Below are positions 7,446-16,215 of a stretch of DNA of 64,000 bases, piece after piece; the first letter of the stretch is position 1, and the number at the start of each line of letters is the position of its first letter. Under the pieces are notes generated by a model. The model made no database searches. It was not told the DNA's origin and worked only from the letters and a program-made list of their open reading frames with translations. The translations under genes and the position numbers were made by a program. Origin of the DNA: Gilvibacter sp. SZ-19 (GTDB lineage: Bacteria > Bacteroidota > Bacteroidia > Flavobacteriales > Flavobacteriaceae); contig NZ_CP019333.1 of assembly GCF_002163875.1 (NCBI RefSeq), positions 124,001 to 188,000 on the forward strand, in the 5' to 3' direction.

Positions 7446-8789
7446 ATGAGCAATACGGCCCTCCGTGCAATTTCTCCAATAGATGGACGCTACGCAAGTA
7501 AAACTGATGCTTTAGCAGATTATTTTTCTGAAGAAGCACTGATCAAATACCGCATACGAGTAGAGATAGAATACTTTATTGCGCTCTGTGAATTGCCCTT
7601 GCCTCAGCTCAAAGATTTTGATCACGGACAATTTGAGGCCATTAGAAAGCTATACACGGAATTTAGTGCAGCAGACGCTAAACGTGTAAAAGAAATTGAG
7701 GGCATTACCAACCACGACGTAAAAGCTGTGGAATACTTCATTAAAGAAGGTTTTGATCGTTTGGGAATTGGAGCGGATAAAGAATTCATTCACTTTGGAT
7801 TGACCTCCCAAGACATCAACAATACCGCTGTACCCTTATCGCTTAAAGAAGCCATAAACGACGTTTACATCCCGCTTTTTTTAGAGCTGATTGAAAAACT
7901 AGAAGGCCTTGTGGAGCAGTGGAAAGACATTCCAATGCTGGCTCGTACACACGGACAGCCTGCCTCCCCTACCCGTTTGGGCAAAGAGATCGCTGTTTAT
8001 GTGGTGCGTTTGCGTGAGCAATTGGATCTGCTCAACGATATTAAAAGCGCAGCGAAATTCGGAGGCGCCACAGGAAACTTCAACGCCCACAAAGTTGCAT
8101 ATCCGGAGATAGACTGGAAAGGCTTTGCAACCGATTTTGTGCAAGAGAAGCTTGGCCTACACCATTCGTTCCCAACCACGCAGATAGAACATTACGACCA
8201 TATGGCTGCTTTGTTCGATGGCTTAAAACGAATCAACACCGTAATTTTGGATATGGATCGTGATTTTTGGACCTATATCTCTATGGATTACTTTAAGCAG
8301 AAAATTAAAAAAGGAGAAGTAGGTTCGTCGGCCATGCCGCATAAGGTAAACCCTATCGACTTTGAAAACTCCGAAGGAAACCTCGGTATCGCCAATGCAG
8401 TCTTTGAGCACTTGGCGGCTAAACTTCCAGTATCTCGCTTGCAACGCGACCTTACAGATTCTACGGTAATGCGAAATATTGGGGTGCCTATTGCCCATAC
8501 GGTTATCGCCATCAAGGCAACGCTAAAAGGCCTGGGCAAACTATTGCTCAACGAGCAGGCCTTGGCTAAGGACTTGGAAAACAATTGGGCTGTAGTGGCA
8601 GAGGCCATTCAAACTATCTTACGCCGTGAGGGCTATCCGAATCCGTACGAAGCCTTAAAAGGTCTAACACGCACCAATGAGGCTATTACCCAGCAAACCA
8701 TGGCAGCGTTCATTGCGTCCTTAGATGTTTCAGACAGCCTAAAACAAGAAATGCTGGCTATTACACCAGCATCCTACACGGGAATATAA
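7446..8789 (+). CDS. purB: Adenylosuccinate lyase
   Basis: The 447 residues carry the fumarase/aspartase superfamily signature SSAMPHKVNPIDFENSEGN (about 291-309), the TSQDINNTA motif near 120 and the ARTHGQPASPTRLGKE motif near 168 that holds a catalytic His. PurB cleaves SAICAR to AICAR and adenylosuccinate to AMP, both with release of fumarate, in the cytoplasm. Length and motif order are normal for the longer Gram-negative type. purL is also in this window, about 42 kb away, so the purine genes are dispersed. Confidence 0.97.
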   Translation: MSNTALRAISPIDGRYASKTDALADYFSEEALIKYRIRVEIEYFIALCELPLPQLKDFDHGQFEAIRKLYTEFSAADAKRVKEIEGITNHDVKAVEYFIKEGFDRLGIGADKEFIHFGLTSQDINNTAVPLSLKEAINDVYIPLFLELIEKLEGLVEQWKDIPMLARTHGQPASPTRLGKEIAVYVVRLREQLDLLNDIKSAAKFGGATGNFNAHKVAYPEIDWKGFATDFVQEKLGLHHSFPTTQIEHYDHMAALFDGLKRINTVILDMDRDFWTYISMDYFKQKIKKGEVGSSAMPHKVNPIDFENSEGNLGIANAVFEHLAAKLPVSRLQRDLTDSTVMRNIGVPIAHTVIAIKATLKGLGKLLLNEQALAKDLENNWAVVAEAIQTILRREGYPNPYEALKGLTRTNEAITQQTMAAFIASLDVSDSLKQEMLAITPASYTGI

Positions 8790-8853
8790 TTTTTATCCGA
8801 ATTAAGCAGTAGAATGTCTATTACGTCATAAAACTGCTTCAAAAAGAAATACT

Positions 8854-8913
8854 GAACCCTTCCTAATTTTAACGTAGCGCTGCTATGCCTAAAATTACGA
8901 AGGGCTCATTTTT
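8854..8913 (+). terminator. Long imperfect palindrome after purB, probable bidirectional terminator
   Basis: Bases 8854-8871 pair with 8890-8907 over 18 positions with two mismatches, and the loop contains a further short stem (TAGC/GCTA). A T-rich tract follows on the plus strand (8909-8913), and on the minus strand a T-rich stretch also follows. It lies between convergent purB and the DUF4252 gene. The rest of the 8790-8972 spacer shows nothing else. Confidence 0.7.
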
Positions 8914-8972
8914 ATTGCATTTTTTAGCCTCATTACGAAATTCCACTACCTAATTCGGATAATTTTGAAGAA

Positions 8973-9626
8973 TTAATCTTCAATTTCTTCGATGATGGAA
9001 TCGAGCTTGGTCTCAGAGACCTCGTCGTCTACCCATCCTTCTTGGTCTTCCCAAGAATCGTCATAGTCTTCGTCGCTTGTATCAAAAAGCTGACCCAATC
9101 CGTTCATTTGGCTCACGTCCAGATCTCCGGTTTCTATAGAGCGCATCATGTTCACGAATTTCTCCGGATCCATATCGTTCCCCGTCAGCCTAAAGATCGC
9201 AAAACCACGCTCCTCGTCGCTGGCAAAGATCACCAACTCGTCAATGGCATCGGTCTCTCCTACGAACTTCAAAGATGCCCCTTGTGTTGGAGAACCAAAA
9301 CTGATCAGGGTCTGATACTGCTCTCGGGCCAAAATATCTATCACATTTTGCTTTTCCTGTTGGTATTCTGTCTTAAGAGAATCTCCGTCTTTGATAGGAT
9401 AAGCCATAATGTTGAGCTTACGCACAGACTGCATCACTTCTTTTTGCTCTGCATTGAGCAGATCGCTGTCTTCTGTGATCAGACTAGAAGGTACGTCAAA
9501 CTTGACAAAACGGTTGTCTTCTTGTTTGTCTACAAAATAGGACTGTAAAGTGGGTTCCTCGTTGCAACTAACCAAAGTTGCAGCGAGGAATATCCCTAAG
9601 CTAATTATTGCTAATAAATGTTTCAA
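8973..9626 (-). CDS. DUF4252-family lipoprotein
   Basis: The 217-residue protein begins with a lipoprotein signal (MKHLLAIISLGIFLAATLVSC). It shares a DUF4252-type layout with the next gene upstream: a region on magnitude-limited values (VMQSVRKLNIMAYPIKDG), then EKFVNMMRSIETGDLDVSQMNGLGQLF, which resembles the 'GDLNLSQISQLT' segment of its neighbour. The C-terminus is an acidic Asp/Glu/Trp tail. DUF4252 has no known function. It is the last gene of the sigma-factor operon, six bases after its paralogue. Confidence 0.8.
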   Translation of the reverse strand: MKHLLAIISLGIFLAATLVSCNEEPTLQSYFVDKQEDNRFVKFDVPSSLITEDSDLLNAEQKEVMQSVRKLNIMAYPIKDGDSLKTEYQQEKQNVIDILAREQYQTLISFGSPTQGASLKFVGETDAIDELVIFASDEERGFAIFRLTGNDMDPEKFVNMMRSIETGDLDVSQMNGLGQLFDTSDEDYDDSWEDQEGWVDDEVSETKLDSIIEEIED

Positions 9627-9631
9627 TCGCC

Positions 9632-10165
9632 TTAGTTTTTCTTATCGATGTTCTTGAGCTCTTCGCTTCCTGGCAACTTTAGATCTTTGGTCAATTGCGA
9701 GATCTGACTCAGGTTTAGATCGCCGGTAAGGCTCATGATCACTGACATCTGCTTGCCGTCAATATCGCCGGTAACATGCATCAGCAACTCTTTTACAAAG
9801 CCTTCGCTTTCGCCGTCCTGTGAATAAAAGCGCACGCGCTTACCTTCACTGCTTACTCGCATCAACTCTTCCAGTTTAGGATTGCTCTTTAGGTAATTAG
9901 TCACCGTAGTATTCATATCGTTACGGGTTGCCTCATCTTCTGTCACAAAAACACGGATATTGTCAATATTGTCAATGAGGTCTTTGTAGGCTTGTGCCTC
10001 CGGATCGTCGGTTTCAAAATCGATGTCGCGGATCAACTTGAACATCTTTGCGGTAGCTACAAAGGAAGTTACTTTCCCGTTAGTCTCATATTTGTCAAAT
10101 ACATCTTGCGCAAAACCGGTTGCGGTTACTACCAAAGCCAAGATTAAAATTACTGCTCTCTTCAT
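9632..10165 (-). CDS. DUF4252-family exported protein
   Basis: A signal peptide (MKRAVILILALVVTATGFAQ) precedes a 157-residue domain with SFVATAKMFKLIRDIDF, IDNIRVFVTEDEATRNDM and MHVTGDIDGKQMSVIMSLTGDLNLSQISQLTKDL, the DUF4252 pattern. It has no lipobox, unlike the following paralogue, so it would be soluble in the periplasm or secreted. Arrangement sigma factor, one-TM protein, DUF4252, DUF4252 recurs in flavobacteria as I recall and suggests an envelope-stress regulon that includes its own effectors. Function is unknown. Confidence 0.82.
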   Translation of the reverse strand: MKRAVILILALVVTATGFAQDVFDKYETNGKVTSFVATAKMFKLIRDIDFETDDPEAQAYKDLIDNIDNIRVFVTEDEATRNDMNTTVTNYLKSNPKLEELMRVSSEGKRVRFYSQDGESEGFVKELLMHVTGDIDGKQMSVIMSLTGDLNLSQISQLTKDLKLPGSEELKNIDKKN

Positions 10166-10189
10166 ACGTTTATTGAATAAATGAATTGC

Positions 10190-10636
10190 TTATTTAAAAA
10201 TTTGTTCTGCGGCCTTGTCAAATTCATTGAGGTAGGCCATTCCTTCAATGCCGTCATTAAGATTGCCAGAGATCATTTCTAACGCTTTCTTCGCTTGCTC
10301 AAAAGCTTCTACTGCTTCTTGTTGCTCTGCGGTCAAGGTTGGGCTGTCGTCTGCGCTGTTGTTCATAAAGATTCCAACACTCAATAACACTCCAATCACA
10401 GCGGCGGCTGCATAGCCCCAAATTGGATTTCGTCTCTTTTCTTGTGGCACCACAAATGTTTTTTCAGATTTCTGCTGACGCATATACCCAAAACCTGCAA
10501 AGAGGTCTTTGTAAGGGGCCAAATGGTCCGGCAGATCCGCAGTAGCAAAGTACTGCGCTAATTGAGCTTCTTGCTCTAAGGTGGTGTTCCCCTCAAAATA
10601 CTGCTCCAATAAGGATTCTATTTTAGCTAACTCCAT
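10190..10636 (-). CDS. One-TM protein, putative anti-sigma factor
   Basis: The 148-residue protein has a cytoplasmic N-terminal part with the EQYFEGNTTLEQEAQLAQYF motif seen at the N-terminus of many Bacteroidota sigma-linked proteins. One transmembrane helix follows (WGYAAAAVIGVLLSVGIFM, about residues 73-91), then a helical periplasmic tail. This topology and its position directly after the ECF sigma gene, overlapping it by 14 bases, argue for an anti-sigma role. No zinc-binding HxxxCxxC anti-sigma motif is present, so the assignment rests on context. Confidence 0.7.
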   Translation of the reverse strand: MELAKIESLLEQYFEGNTTLEQEAQLAQYFATADLPDHLAPYKDLFAGFGYMRQQKSEKTFVVPQEKRRNPIWGYAAAAVIGVLLSVGIFMNNSADDSPTLTAEQQEAVEAFEQAKKALEMISGNLNDGIEGMAYLNEFDKAAEQIFK

Positions 10637-11132
10637 AATTGTATTGTTTTATCAATGCTTCCCTAATGGTTTTACGTGCGCGGCTCAAAGCCACTCGTAT
10701 AGCCGTGGGTTTCATATCTACTATTGCTGCGATCTCGTCAAAATCATATTGCTCTACATCGCGTAATTGAATTATCATACGTTGTTGTTCCGGTAGGGTT
10801 TCCATGATCTCAAAAACCATACGAACACCGTCATTAGCCTCTACTTGATCTTGCAATCTAGCATGTGGCGACTGATAGTTACTGTGTACTATCTTAAGGT
10901 GACCTGCTTGTTTGGATTTTAATCGGTCCAAACAATAGTTTTTGGTCATGGTCATCGCAAAAGCCTCTGGGTTGTTATAGTTGCTCATGCGCTCCTTTCC
11001 CTTCCACAACTTTAAAAGAACTTCTTGAACTGCATCCTCTGCCTCATCCGTAGAAACCAAGATTCTTCTCGCCAAACGATACATCTTATCTTTGAATGGC
11101 ATTACAACATGTAAGAACTCCTCTTGTTTCAT
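10623..11132 (-). CDS. ECF RNA polymerase sigma factor
   Basis: I place the start at ATG 11132 (MKQEEFLHVV); an ATG six codons upstream is also possible. Region 2 is visible as FKDKMYRLARRILVSTDEAEDAVQEVLLKLWK with AFAMTMTKNYCLDRLKS, and region 4 as LPEQQRMIIQLRDVEQYDFDEIAAIVDMKPTAIRVALSRARKTI. At 169 residues it is a normal group 4 sigma factor. It is first in a four-gene minus-strand operon with a putative anti-sigma factor and two DUF4252 proteins, so it probably controls their expression and its own. Confidence 0.92.
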   Translation of the reverse strand: MKQEEFLHVVMPFKDKMYRLARRILVSTDEAEDAVQEVLLKLWKGKERMSNYNNPEAFAMTMTKNYCLDRLKSKQAGHLKIVHSNYQSPHARLQDQVEANDGVRMVFEIMETLPEQQRMIIQLRDVEQYDFDEIAAIVDMKPTAIRVALSRARKTIREALIKQYNYGVS

Positions 11133-11311
11133 TTTTCTGATGGTTGGCAATGATGCGCTTCTGAAGTTAGGACGAACCAGGCAATTTTTTGTTACAAAAA
11201 AAGTTTAAATTCGCAATGAACCCATGTTTTATGCGTTTTTGCAAGGGAAAAGATTTTTTCCCGACTTAAAAGTATCATGGCATAATTCATGTTGCCTTTA
11301 TATAAAAAGCT

Positions 11312-12781
11312 ATGCGAAAAATATTCCTACTTACTGCGGTGACAGCCCTACTGTTTACCACAGCTGCTTGTTTCGAGGATCAGGACGACAACCTGACCGG
11401 AAATAACAATGGCAATGTTGCCTTTACCATCAATGATTTTATTTGGAACGGCCTTAACGCCTTTTACCTGTATAAAGACGATGTTCCCAATCTGGCCAAC
11501 GATCGTTTTGCAACGGTCGAAGAAAAAACTGCCTTTACCAGTTCGTATCCTAGTCCTGAAGCCATTTTTGACGATCTGATCTATCAACCCGGGGTCATAG
11601 ACCGATTCAGTTTCTTGGTAGACGATTATATCGCGCTAGAACAGCAGTTCCAGGGGGTAACCAAAAACAACGGTATGGAATATGGTTTGGTGTTCTATCC
11701 AGGGAGTGAATTTGAGGTATTTGGTTATGTGCGCTACGTTTTGCCTGGCACTAGTGCGGAAGCAGCAGGTTTGACCCGAGGCGTTATCTTTAATACAGTA
11801 GATGGTCAACAGCTCAACAACGACAATTTTAGAACATTATTAGCTCCAGACAGCTATACCATAGGTTTAGCTACTTTTGACGGAGATACCGTTACCCCAA
11901 CAGGAGAAACCGTTGACCTGACCAAGGTGGAATACACCGAAAATCCAATCTTAATTGCAGAGACACTCAACGTAAGTGGGCAAAATATTGGCTATTTGAT
12001 GTATAACGGCTTTACCTCCAATTTCGATGAACAGCTTAATGATGCCTTTGGACAGTTTGCTGCGGATGGGATCACGGACTTGGTGCTAGATCTGCGCTAT
12101 AACCCAGGTGGTTCTGTGCTAACGGCCATTACCCTTTCGAGCTTGATCACCGGCCAGTTTACAGGAGAGATCTTCACCACAGAAGAGTGGAATAGCGACA
12201 ATCAAGCCTTTTTTGAGGCCAACGACCCGGAACGTTTGATCAACCGTTTTATCAACGAGACCCGCAATGGATCCGCGCTTAATAGTTTGAATTTAAATCA
12301 GGTCTATGTCTTGACCACGAGACGTTCAGCTTCTGCTAGTGAATTGGTCATCAATGGCTTAGACCCGTGGATCAATGTAGTGCAGATCGGAGGTACTACT
12401 ACCGGTAAATTCACGGCCTCCACCACCCTATACGATTCAGAGAACTTTGGTAGAGCCGGAGCTAATCCAGATCACACTTATGCCATGCAGCCCTTGATCT
12501 TGAAATCTGTTAACGCCAATGGAGTTACCGATTATTTCGACGGTTTGGCACCAGACACCTTATTGCCGGAAGATTACACCAACCTCGGTACGCTAGGCGA
12601 TGTCAACGAACCCTTATTGGCAGAAGCATTGTTTCAGATCACTGGAGCGGGCTTTGGGGCAGCACCAAAAACAAGCGGCCCAGAACTTCAAGAAGTTTCA
12701 GGCCGCAAAGAACAATTGCCTCATTTCGATGAGTTGATCTATGACCTGCCCTTACCGGAATCCACAGGTAACTTTCAATAG
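11312..12781 (+). CDS. S41-family (C-terminal processing type) serine peptidase lipoprotein
   Basis: The 489-residue protein has a lipoprotein signal (MRKIFLLTAVTALLFTTAAC). A helical N-terminal part (FIWNGLNAFYLYKDDVP) precedes a PDZ-like domain (about 115-200, GYVRYVLPGTSAEAAGLTRG) and the S41 catalytic domain. The catalytic Ser lies in TTRRSASASELVINGL and the Lys in GGTTTGKF, with DLRYNPGG upstream. S41 peptidases cleave non-polar C-termini. This one is likely attached to the outer membrane. It converges on the TonB receptor gene with a one-base gap. Confidence 0.92.
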   Translation: MRKIFLLTAVTALLFTTAACFEDQDDNLTGNNNGNVAFTINDFIWNGLNAFYLYKDDVPNLANDRFATVEEKTAFTSSYPSPEAIFDDLIYQPGVIDRFSFLVDDYIALEQQFQGVTKNNGMEYGLVFYPGSEFEVFGYVRYVLPGTSAEAAGLTRGVIFNTVDGQQLNNDNFRTLLAPDSYTIGLATFDGDTVTPTGETVDLTKVEYTENPILIAETLNVSGQNIGYLMYNGFTSNFDEQLNDAFGQFAADGITDLVLDLRYNPGGSVLTAITLSSLITGQFTGEIFTTEEWNSDNQAFFEANDPERLINRFINETRNGSALNSLNLNQVYVLTTRRSASASELVINGLDPWINVVQIGGTTTGKFTASTTLYDSENFGRAGANPDHTYAMQPLILKSVNANGVTDYFDGLAPDTLLPEDYTNLGTLGDVNEPLLAEALFQITGAGFGAAPKTSGPELQEVSGRKEQLPHFDELIYDLPLPESTGNFQ

Positions 12782-12782
12782 A

Positions 12783-14711
12783 CTATAAGTTTATATTCAT
12801 ACCCAGGCTAAAATTTCTGCCCAAGGTTTGAAAGCGGAAGAGTTCTTCATACTCCTGGTTGAGTAGGTTGTTTACTCGAGCGGTGAATCCAATAGCGTCA
12901 TTTAGACGAAATTGTCCATACCAATCCAGAATTCCAAAGGCGTCAAGGGTAACGGCCTCGTTCTCAAAACTCAAGGAATTGAAAAAGGCATCTTCGCGTG
13001 CTGCATTGTACTGGTATTGCAATCCGCAGTTGAATTTCTGAGTCCATTGCACATTTAAACTCGCGTTTAATTTATGCTCCGGAATTCGCAGACTAAAGCG
13101 TTCGTCTGGCTTGGTGTAGGTATAGTTGACATTAAAGCGAACTTTCCCGGTCTGGAACTGGCCTTCTACCTCTATTCCGCTAGCGCTAAAGTCTTCTGTG
13201 ATATTCTGATATTGGAAGATGAACAGATCCGGGTCTACAGTAACAAAGTCAATAAAATCTTCTTCCAAACGGTTGAAGTAAACTACACTTAGATTAAAGG
13301 AATCTGTTTTTCCAACAGCTAAACCTGCTTCTATGGTTCGGTTATTCTCAGGGTTCAATTCCAGATTTCCGTAATTAGGATCAAAAAGTTGGAACAAGCT
13401 TGGGGTAATATAAGCCGTACTGTAGCTGGCCAAGACTTTGGCATCTAGGTCTCCCAGTTTCTTTGTAAATGATGGATTTATGTGATACACCACAGCATTG
13501 TCGTAATTACTATGTGTATTTAAACGCACTCCAGCATTCAGATTCAATCCAAAATCACTTTGATAGACCACATTTAAATACGGATCAATGATATCGAAAT
13601 CGGCCGTTTGATCGTCGATGTCCTGGTTGAACTCCGAAGCGCCAAAAGGAATAGAAAAAGAATTGAAATCACTGAATTGCCCATTGACTCCCACTACTGT
13701 GCTGAACTGTTTGTTCCACTGATGATTCCAGTAAGCATCTACCGCAAAGAAACGACTGTCAAAACGCGATGGGAACGACGAGGCAATGTCGCGATCTGTC
13801 CAGCTATAGGCATCGTTGACCACTACGCGTCCCTTTTGGTACCGATACGTTAGATTTCCGCGGAGCTGCTGCAGCTCGGTCGTACTTAAGTTGTTGGCAT
13901 CGGTATAATCGAAGTTGTCAAAAGCTGCCTTAAATCGCGCCTGGCTAAAACTCCTAGAAATGCGCAAACCATTCTTAAAGTCATAGCCAATGCTGGCTGT
14001 TGCGGAATAAGAATTGAACGGGTCGTTACTAAAGGCCGGTTCGCCCTCTGGGGTTGCAACTGCAGAAAGTCCTGTGCGCGATTGATGATCTAGCTGCATT
14101 TGGTATGACCATCCTTTGTAAGTTCCACCCATACGCGCGGAATTGTTAAAAGCTTGCACCCCAAAACCGCTGCGCTCACTAGAATTCTCTGTAGCCAAAC
14201 TCGTGCTGGCTTGTAAACCGAATACCTTATCGCTATTCTTTTTAGAGGTCAAGGATATAACTGCAGTAGCTGCTCCGGAGCCATATAAAACACTAGAGGC
14301 CCCTTTAAGCACTTCTATTTTTTCAAATCCGGAGGCGGGAAGCAGCCGCAAGTCAAAATCATTGGCAATCTGAGATGGATCATTTACTTGTACTCCATCG
14401 ATGAGCACTACGACTTGGCGATTTCTACCTCCGCGTACAAAATAACCGAGGTTTTGCCCGCCATTGGATCTACTACCGTTGATCTCAATGCCAGAAATTC
14501 GGTTGAGCAATTGAGCAACCGAGCTGTTGGGCTCCAGTGCGATCTGCTCCGCAGTAATGCTACTGATGATTTTTCCGCTATTGGCAGAGGCCAAAGGGGT
14601 TTTTGAATCTAAATAAACAGTGTCCAGAGATTGTTGTCGGCCCGCAGACTGCGAGAATCCAACGGTAGACAATCCCAACACCATTCCAGTAATACAAAGA
14701 ATCTTCTTCAT
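12783..14711 (-). CDS. btuB: TonB-dependent receptor, probable cobalamin transporter (BtuB-like)
   Basis: A signal peptide (MKKILCITGMVLGLSTVGFSQ) is followed by a short N-terminal stretch and the plug domain (about 45-155: SSVAQLLNRISGIEINGSRSNG; VVLIDGVQVNDP; KIEVLKGASSVLYGSGA), and then a 22-strand barrel ending in the aromatic-rich RFQTLGRNFSLGMNINL. At 642 residues it matches BtuB size (about 600) and is shorter than SusC-type receptors. There is no carboxypeptidase-like N-terminal domain. The assignment to vitamin B12 depends on the cobalamin riboswitch in its leader and on the divergent FecCD-type ABC importer. Confidence 0.9.
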   Translation of the reverse strand: MKKILCITGMVLGLSTVGFSQSAGRQQSLDTVYLDSKTPLASANSGKIISSITAEQIALEPNSSVAQLLNRISGIEINGSRSNGGQNLGYFVRGGRNRQVVVLIDGVQVNDPSQIANDFDLRLLPASGFEKIEVLKGASSVLYGSGAATAVISLTSKKNSDKVFGLQASTSLATENSSERSGFGVQAFNNSARMGGTYKGWSYQMQLDHQSRTGLSAVATPEGEPAFSNDPFNSYSATASIGYDFKNGLRISRSFSQARFKAAFDNFDYTDANNLSTTELQQLRGNLTYRYQKGRVVVNDAYSWTDRDIASSFPSRFDSRFFAVDAYWNHQWNKQFSTVVGVNGQFSDFNSFSIPFGASEFNQDIDDQTADFDIIDPYLNVVYQSDFGLNLNAGVRLNTHSNYDNAVVYHINPSFTKKLGDLDAKVLASYSTAYITPSLFQLFDPNYGNLELNPENNRTIEAGLAVGKTDSFNLSVVYFNRLEEDFIDFVTVDPDLFIFQYQNITEDFSASGIEVEGQFQTGKVRFNVNYTYTKPDERFSLRIPEHKLNASLNVQWTQKFNCGLQYQYNAAREDAFFNSLSFENEAVTLDAFGILDWYGQFRLNDAIGFTARVNNLLNQEYEELFRFQTLGRNFSLGMNINL

Positions 14712-14783
14712 TTTTAAAGATGTTTACTGGAATAAAAGATGTGGCAAGTTAGTTCGACCTCGAACAGGCCGATACTGCATGCA

Positions 14784-14804
14784 AAACTTTTATCCCGAAA
14801 GTTT
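14784..14804 (-). promoter_or_regulatory. Small hairpin just after the riboswitch, possible expression platform
   Basis: AAACTTT and AAAGTTT form a seven-base stem around a seven-base loop, 16 bases downstream of the aptamer in the btuB leader. There is no strong T-tract after it, and btuB starts 70 bases further on. A role as part of the on/off switch is inference. Confidence 0.35.
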
Positions 14805-14819
14805 AACGTTATTTGATTG

Positions 14820-14975
14820 TCTCGGGCAGGTCTCCTGACTTGCTGCGGAAGTTGGCCTTCCCATCTCTTAAAAGACAGTGGCTTTTTATCAACTTCCTAA
14901 TGCCAAAGGCATCGCTTACAGTTGCGGGAACAGTTCTTGACTTTCACAAGATTCCCTTTTAAGAACATTTCGTTA
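14820..14975 (-). promoter_or_regulatory. Cobalamin riboswitch in the btuB leader
   Basis: Read on the minus strand, the conserved elements appear in order: AAAAGGGAATC, GTGAAAGTC, CTGTTCCCGCAACTGTAA, the B12 box AAGCCACTGTC, GATGGGAAGGCC, then GCAAGTCAGGAGACCTGCC. This is the standard cobalamin aptamer, and it ends about 110 bases before the btuB ATG. The ligand would reduce expression of the receptor when cobalamin is plentiful. It reads only toward btuB; the divergent transporter operon has no second aptamer. Confidence 0.95.
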
Positions 14976-15011
14976 CCGAATATGTTCACCCAATACGGAG
15001 GCGAAATTAAA

Positions 15012-15045
15012 CAAATTAAATCCCGCAAGCGGTCAAAAGGTCAAA
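15012..15045 (-). promoter_or_regulatory. Probable promoter of the riboswitch-btuB transcript
   Basis: On the minus strand TTAATTTG (one mismatch to TAnnTTTG) lies at 15012-15019 and a TTTG element at 15042-15045, with a 22-base spacer. Initiation near 15005 would place the aptamer at the 5' end of the RNA. A direct repeat GGTCAAA is present at 15031-15045 on the plus strand. Confidence 0.45.
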
Positions 15046-15062
15046 TAATATTATTTTTGAGC

Positions 15063-16214
15063 ATGCGCAAAACCCTTACGCTGCTACTGGCAGTATGCTT
15101 TCTTTTAGCCTGTAAAAACGAATCCTCTACTGAGCAATCTGATAGGATCGTTAAGACGCAGCAAATTCAGAACAGCGTGACGCATGCCACAGGTTTTCGT
15201 TTATATCACTATTCCGACTACAGTATTTTAGAAGTAGACAACCCTTGGCCTGAAGCGGACAGAACTTTTAGATACTTGCTGTATACTCAGCGCGCCATGC
15301 CGCTTCAAGATGCAGCAGAGAATTTTGACGCCGTGATCACGGTTCCGGTGAAGTCTCTGGTAGTGACCTCTACTACTCATATTCCGTCTCTAGAAGCATT
15401 AAATGCAGAAGAATTACTCTTGGGGTTTCCGCAAACAGATTATGTCTCTAGCCCAAAGACTAGAGCCTTAATAGACGCCGGTAAGGTCAAGGAATTGGGT
15501 GGAACACAGCAGCTCAATCTAGAACTTCTTATCGACGCCGCACCAGATGTGGTTGTTGGTTTTGGTGTTGATGGAGACAACAAAACACTAGATCGTGTTC
15601 AGGAGGCTGGAATCCCAGTGGTTTACAACGGAGATTGGGTCGAGCAAGATCCGTTAGGAAAAGCTGAATGGCTTAAATTCTTTGGGGCCTTACTCGATAA
15701 GAATGAGCAGGCCACGACTGCCTTTAACAAAATAGCCGAAGAATACTCCCGCGTTAAAGCCTTGGCGCAGAATCAATCGGACACCCCTACTGTCTTAAGT
15801 GGAGCCATGTACAAGGATGTTTGGTATCTGCCCAATGGCCAGAGTTGGGCTGCGCAATTTTTACGAGATGCAAAAGCCGATTACCGATATGCAGACACTC
15901 AAGGGAAAGGGAGTTTATCATTGAGTATAGAGTCGGTGCTAGAAAAATCTCAAGACGCAGCTTTTTGGATAGGTCCGGGCCAATTCACCTCTTTGACACA
16001 AATGGCCGAGGCCAATGCAATTTATGCAGAGTTTGCGGCTTTTAAAGCTGGAGAAGTATACAGTTTTACAACCAATAAAGGTCCCACGGGAGGGGTGATC
16101 TATTACGAACTCGCTCCAAATAGACCCGACCTTGTTCTAAAAGACCTGATTCGGATCTTACATCCGGAATTACTGCCTGAGCACGAACTGTATTTTTTTA
16201 GCAAGCTCGAATGA
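15063..16214 (+). CDS. btuF: Cobalamin-type ABC transporter substrate-binding lipoprotein (BtuF-like)
   Basis: The start at 15063 is chosen because it begins a lipoprotein signal (MRKTLTLLLAVCFLLAC); longer reading would cross the riboswitch. The 383-residue mature part is a helical-backbone class III binding protein (peripla_BP_2): AVITVPVKSLVVTSTTHIPSLEAL, LLIDAAPDVVVGFG and the C-terminal half with GQSWAAQFLRDAKADYRYADTQGKGSLSLSIESVL. This fold serves vitamin B12, haem and ferric siderophores. B12 is favoured by the divergent riboswitch-controlled receptor. It starts an operon with the permease and ATPase, one base apart. Confidence 0.85.
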   Translation: MRKTLTLLLAVCFLLACKNESSTEQSDRIVKTQQIQNSVTHATGFRLYHYSDYSILEVDNPWPEADRTFRYLLYTQRAMPLQDAAENFDAVITVPVKSLVVTSTTHIPSLEALNAEELLLGFPQTDYVSSPKTRALIDAGKVKELGGTQQLNLELLIDAAPDVVVGFGVDGDNKTLDRVQEAGIPVVYNGDWVEQDPLGKAEWLKFFGALLDKNEQATTAFNKIAEEYSRVKALAQNQSDTPTVLSGAMYKDVWYLPNGQSWAAQFLRDAKADYRYADTQGKGSLSLSIESVLEKSQDAAFWIGPGQFTSLTQMAEANAIYAEFAAFKAGEVYSFTTNKGPTGGVIYYELAPNRPDLVLKDLIRILHPELLPEHELYFFSKLE

Positions 16215-16215
16215 A

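Noticed and set aside
11245-11262. GGGAAAA/TTTTCCC hairpin before the S41 gene as a terminator
   Set aside because: It has no T-tract after it and no upstream gene on that strand; it may be a leader hairpin but evidence is thin.
15052-15059. TATTTTTG box as promoter of the btuF operon
   Set aside because: It matches TAnnTTTG, but the ATG follows after three bases, so the transcript would be leaderless; no -33 element fits either.
14922-15062. N-terminal extension of the BtuF-like protein
   Set aside because: It would translate across the cobalamin riboswitch and place the lipoprotein signal in the interior; the ATG at 15063 is preferred.
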